DNA of 7,755 bases, from contig VBGV01000095.1 of the NCBI GenBank assembly GCA_005880755.1, positions 1 to 7,755 of the forward strand. The letters run 5' to 3'. The DNA comes from Chloroflexota bacterium. GTDB taxonomy: Bacteria; Chloroflexota; Dormibacteria; Dormibacterales; Dormibacteraceae. Shown one piece after another: positions 5,992 through 7,755 of the stretch. Within the stretch, counting starts at the first letter, position 1. Each line of letters opens with the position of its first letter. The translations under genes were made by a program, and so were the position numbers. Under the pieces are notes generated by a model that was given only the letters and a program-made list of their open reading frames with translations, did not search any database and had not been told where the DNA came from.

Positions 5992-6032
5992 ATGTTGGGC
6001 CTAGAAGGTCTCGAGCCCCTAGATATTGGGCC
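5992..6032. repeat. Direct repeat ATRTTGGGCC around a CTCGAG-centred imperfect palindrome
   Basis: ATGTTGGGCC (5992-6001) and ATATTGGGCC (6023-6032) differ at one base and are 31 bp apart. Between them CTAG...CTCGAG...CTAG forms an imperfect palindrome (6001-6022). The layout resembles an operator or a remnant of a small insertion, but nothing identifies which. Confidence 0.45.
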
Positions 6033-6037
6033 AGAAT

Positions 6038-6048
6038 GTGACAGTCAC
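6038..6048. repeat. Palindrome GTGACAGTCAC
   Basis: A perfect 5-bp inverted repeat with a 1-nt centre, flanked by AATGT (6035-6039) and ACATT (6051-6055). It lies about 105 bp upstream of the dcw -35 box and could be an operator. Function is unknown. Confidence 0.35.
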
Positions 6049-6071
6049 GAACATTAGTTTGGTGGCGAAAT

Positions 6072-6086
6072 GCTAGGCGACCTAGC
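6072..6086 (-). terminator. Weak terminator-like hairpin after the ABC permease
   Basis: On the minus strand GCTAGG-TCG-CCTAGC starts 15 nt past the permease stop and is followed by ATTT. The stem is only 6 bp and the T-run is short, so termination may be partial. Position fits the end of the ABC operon. Confidence 0.35.
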
Positions 6087-6101
6087 GTTGCTTACTTCTG
6101 T

Positions 6102-6935
6102 TTACCCGCTGCGCTTGAGGAGGCCAAGGCGCTTGGCGCGTCTTTCCGCCCACGTGAAGACCGCAAAGCCAATCGGGATCAGCACCCCGCCCATGGCCAT
6201 GAGGATGCCGACGGTCGGCAGCTGGTCGGCAACGCCGGCTCCCTGGAGCAGGCTGGTTCGCATGCCGGCCAGGGCGTAGGTCAGCGGGCTCACGAAGCCT
6301 GCGAGCTGGAGCGGCCATGGGAGGACGCTCAGCGGGTAGTAGACCCCCGACACGAGGAGCAGGAAACCCTGGACGGCGAACGACATCTGCTCGCCCTTCT
6401 GGGGTGAAAGCAGCGGTAGCACCGAAGTGAGGATCGCCAGTCCGATCAGCGGTGCCATCGATGCGGCGAGGACAACCAGGGCGCCGCCTATGTCGGCGTG
6501 CGAGAAGTCGAGGTCGAAGATCGCGACCGCGACGATCAGCACGATGAACGTGCGGGCCAGGCCGTAGACGATGGCGAAGAGACAGATCCCCATCAGGTGC
6601 GTCATGCGTCGCACCGGTGCCATGAACGTGTATTCGATCGTCCCCTCCCACCGCTCCCAGGCGATCGCGTAGGCGGCTTCCATGAAGACCAGCGACAGGT
6701 AGCCCCACACCAGCGCGCCGATCAGCAGGTAGAGCTGCGCCTTGCGCAGGTCGAAAGAGCCGCCTCCTGCGCCCAACGAGCCGAGGCCGGAGGCCAGAAA
6801 GCCGATCGACAGCACGCTGACGATGCTGTAGAAGAGCCACACCACCTCCCAGACCCAGTAGCGCTTGTAGACGTACAGCTGCCGCTCAGCAAAGCCGAAC
6901 AAGGCGCTCATCTCAGAGCCGCGCACCCCGATCAC
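6102..6935 (-). CDS. ABC-2 type transporter permease
   Basis: This is the membrane half of an ABC-2 exporter, working with the ATPase encoded just upstream; the substrate cannot be read from the sequence. The 277 residues show about six hydrophobic segments: roughly 28-50, 66-90, 113-140, 149-175, 187-215 and 241-261. ERWEGTIEYTFMAPVRRM (94-111) is the cytoplasmic loop typical of ABC-2 permeases. SGVYYPLSVLPWPLQ (196-210) followed by SPLTYALAGMR (216-226) is the classic C-terminal ABC-2 signature. The start is GTG at 6935-6933, which overlaps the ATPase stop (GTGA) and has GGAGG 7 nt upstream (6943-6947). The next choices, GTG 6926 and ATG 6911, lack such a site. The open frame extends to 7124, but that part is an Arg-rich shadow of the ATPase gene. 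Confidence 0.9.
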   Translation of the reverse strand: MIGVRGSEMSALFGFAERQLYVYKRYWVWEVVWLFYSIVSVLSIGFLASGLGSLGAGGGSFDLRKAQLYLLIGALVWGYLSLVFMEAAYAIAWERWEGTIEYTFMAPVRRMTHLMGICLFAIVYGLARTFIVLIVAVAIFDLDFSHADIGGALVVLAASMAPLIGLAILTSVLPLLSPQKGEQMSFAVQGFLLLVSGVYYPLSVLPWPLQLAGFVSPLTYALAGMRTSLLQGAGVADQLPTVGILMAMGGVLIPIGFAVFTWAERRAKRLGLLKRSG

Positions 6936-7750
6936 AGGGCCACCTCCTCGGCCTCCTCGGCCTCCAGTGTCTTGCCGGTCAGGTGCATGAAGACGGCTTC
7001 GAGCGTGCCGGCGCCGTGCCGCGCGCACAGCCCATCCGGCGAGCCGTCGGCGAGGACGCGGCCGCCGTCGAGCATCAGCACGCGGTCGCACAGCGCGGCC
7101 GCTTCGTCCATGTCGTGCGTGCATACGAGGACCGTGATCTCGCGCTCCGCGCGCAACGTCTCCAGTACGACCTGGACCTCCTTCTTGGAGCGCGGGTCAA
7201 GACCGGTCGTCGGTTCGTCCATCAGCAGCAGCGACGGCGCCGTCAGGAAGCTGCGCGCGATCGCGACCTTTTGCTGCTGCCCGCGCGACAGCTGTTTCAT
7301 CGGCTGGTCGATGACGTCCTTCGGCAGGCCGAGCAGCTCCAGGATCTCGACCACGCGCCGGCGGGTCCCGCGTGAGTTGTTCCCGTACAGGCGTGAGGCG
7401 TAGACCATGTTCTCCCACGGGCTGAGCTCCTTGAAGAAGGCGGCCTCGACCGAAACTCGATTGACGTGCCGGCGCACCTGAAGCGCGTCGGTCACGACGT
7501 CCCATCCGAACACCTTCGCCGTGCCGACGTCTGGCGTCAGCAGGGTGCCGAGGATTCTGATCAACGTCGACTTGCCGCTGCCGTTGGGCCCGAGGATGCC
7601 GGTGACTCCCCCGGCTTCGACCCGCAGGTCGAGCTCGTGGAGCGCCACCTTTTCCTTCCATTCGCGGCGCCACCAGGGCCTGCCCGCTTCGCGCTCGCGA
7701 CGGCGAAACGCTTTTCTCACCCCCTGGATCTCGATCGCTGGAACGTTCAT
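6932..7750 (-). CDS. ABC transporter ATP-binding protein (ABC-2 exporter type)
   Basis: This nucleotide-binding subunit of 272 residues powers the adjoining permease. It has Walker A GPNGSGKST (54-62), the signature LSRGQQQKVAIA (154-165), Walker B LLLMDEPTTGLDP (174-186) and the switch His in THDMDEA (212). At the Q-loop position the usual Gln is replaced: NRVSVEAAFFKELSPWEN (97-114) has Val101-Glu102 where most relatives have Q-E. An Arg/Trp-rich insertion (about 16-33) separates the first two strands. The C-terminal EAEEAEEV is encoded by a 9-bp repeat (GAGGCCGAG) that also supplies the permease's ribosome site. The start ATG 7750-7748 begins 5 nt from the window edge, so upstream signals are unseen and a longer start cannot be excluded, although the visible N-terminus is normal for the family. 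Confidence 0.93.
   Translation of the reverse strand: MNVPAIEIQGVRKAFRRREREAGRPWWRREWKEKVALHELDLRVEAGGVTGILGPNGSGKSTLIRILGTLLTPDVGTAKVFGWDVVTDALQVRRHVNRVSVEAAFFKELSPWENMVYASRLYGNNSRGTRRRVVEILELLGLPKDVIDQPMKQLSRGQQQKVAIARSFLTAPSLLLMDEPTTGLDPRSKKEVQVVLETLRAEREITVLVCTHDMDEAAALCDRVLMLDGGRVLADGSPDGLCARHGAGTLEAVFMHLTGKTLEAEEAEEVAL
6943..6947 (-). promoter_or_regulatory. Ribosome binding site of the ABC permease (GGAGG)
   Basis: GGAGG within the last ATPase codons lies 7 nt before GTG 6935 and fixes the permease start at the GTGA overlap instead of the ATG 24 nt further on. Confidence 0.75.
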
Positions 7751-7755
7751 CGCTG

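Larger units (their letters stand above)
5934..6101. other. Intergenic spacer between the ABC operon and the dcw promoter
   Basis: About 170 nt, visibly richer in A/T than the flanking genes, without a supportable gene. It holds a terminator-like hairpin (6072-6086), the palindrome GTGACAGTCAC (6038-6048), and a 10-bp direct repeat (5992-6001 and 6023-6032) flanking an imperfect palindrome centred on CTCGAG near 6012. No tRNA pattern was found. Confidence 0.7.

Noticed and set aside
5609..6004. Plus-strand 131-codon frame over the small gene and promoter
   Set aside because: It runs antisense through the mraZ start, ribosome sites and promoter, and no ribosome site was seen for it.
5934..6101. 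tRNA, attachment site or mobile element remnant in the spacer
   Set aside because: No T-arm pattern, integrase, transposase or target duplication could be found; only short repeats are visible.
6936..7124. N-terminal extension of the permease to 7124
   Set aside because: Arg-rich shadow of the ATPase; GGAGG and GTGA overlap point to GTG 6935.
6498..7403. Plus-strand frame opposite the ABC genes
   Set aside because: No motif, Arg/Ser-rich, fully covered by well-supported ABC genes on the other strand.

Overview
The window is GC-rich bacterial chromosome with all genes on the minus strand. It holds the front half of a division and cell wall (dcw) cluster preceded by an ABC export operon. The sequence does not name the organism. 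High GC, GTG/TTG starts, a CxCPP...CxCG RsmH and the gene order mraZ-rsmH-ftsL-ftsI-murF-mraY without murE would fit a lineage such as Chloroflexota or Dormibacterota, but this is a low-confidence inference.

Reading in the direction of transcription (high to low coordinates): 7750-6932 is an ABC ATPase. 6935-6102 is its ABC-2 type permease, overlapping by GTGA. 6101-5934 is an AT-richer intergenic spacer with a weak terminator-like hairpin and several small repeats or palindromes. 5933-5905 is a strong sigma-A-type promoter. 5869-5627 is an unrecognised 80-residue Cys/Arg-rich small protein, and 5626-5195 is mraZ. 5199-4276 is rsmH, which has no ATG/GTG/TTG start and most likely begins with ATT overlapping the mraZ stop. 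4275-4106 is a spacer with two stable hairpins, one from a widespread CCCTCTCCC-type dispersed repeat. 4105-3572 is an ftsL-like gene. 3571-1808 is ftsI (class B PBP), 1791-454 is murF, and 457-1 is the 5' part of mraY, cut by the window edge.

The dcw genes are packed tightly (TGAGTG, ATTAG, TAAGTG and TTGA junctions) and probably form one mRNA from the 5905-5933 promoter. MraZ is the cluster's regulator, RsmH methylates the ribosomal P site, FtsL and FtsI act in septal peptidoglycan synthesis, and MurF and MraY make the last cytoplasmic and first membrane-linked precursors. The main items for a second look are the ATT start of rsmH, 10-bp-periodic pentamers between promoter and first gene that resemble MraZ boxes, the unknown small gene leading the operon, the paired hairpins before ftsL, the missing murE, and an ABC ATPase without the usual Q-loop glutamine. 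I saw no clearly new defence, mobile or biosynthetic system.
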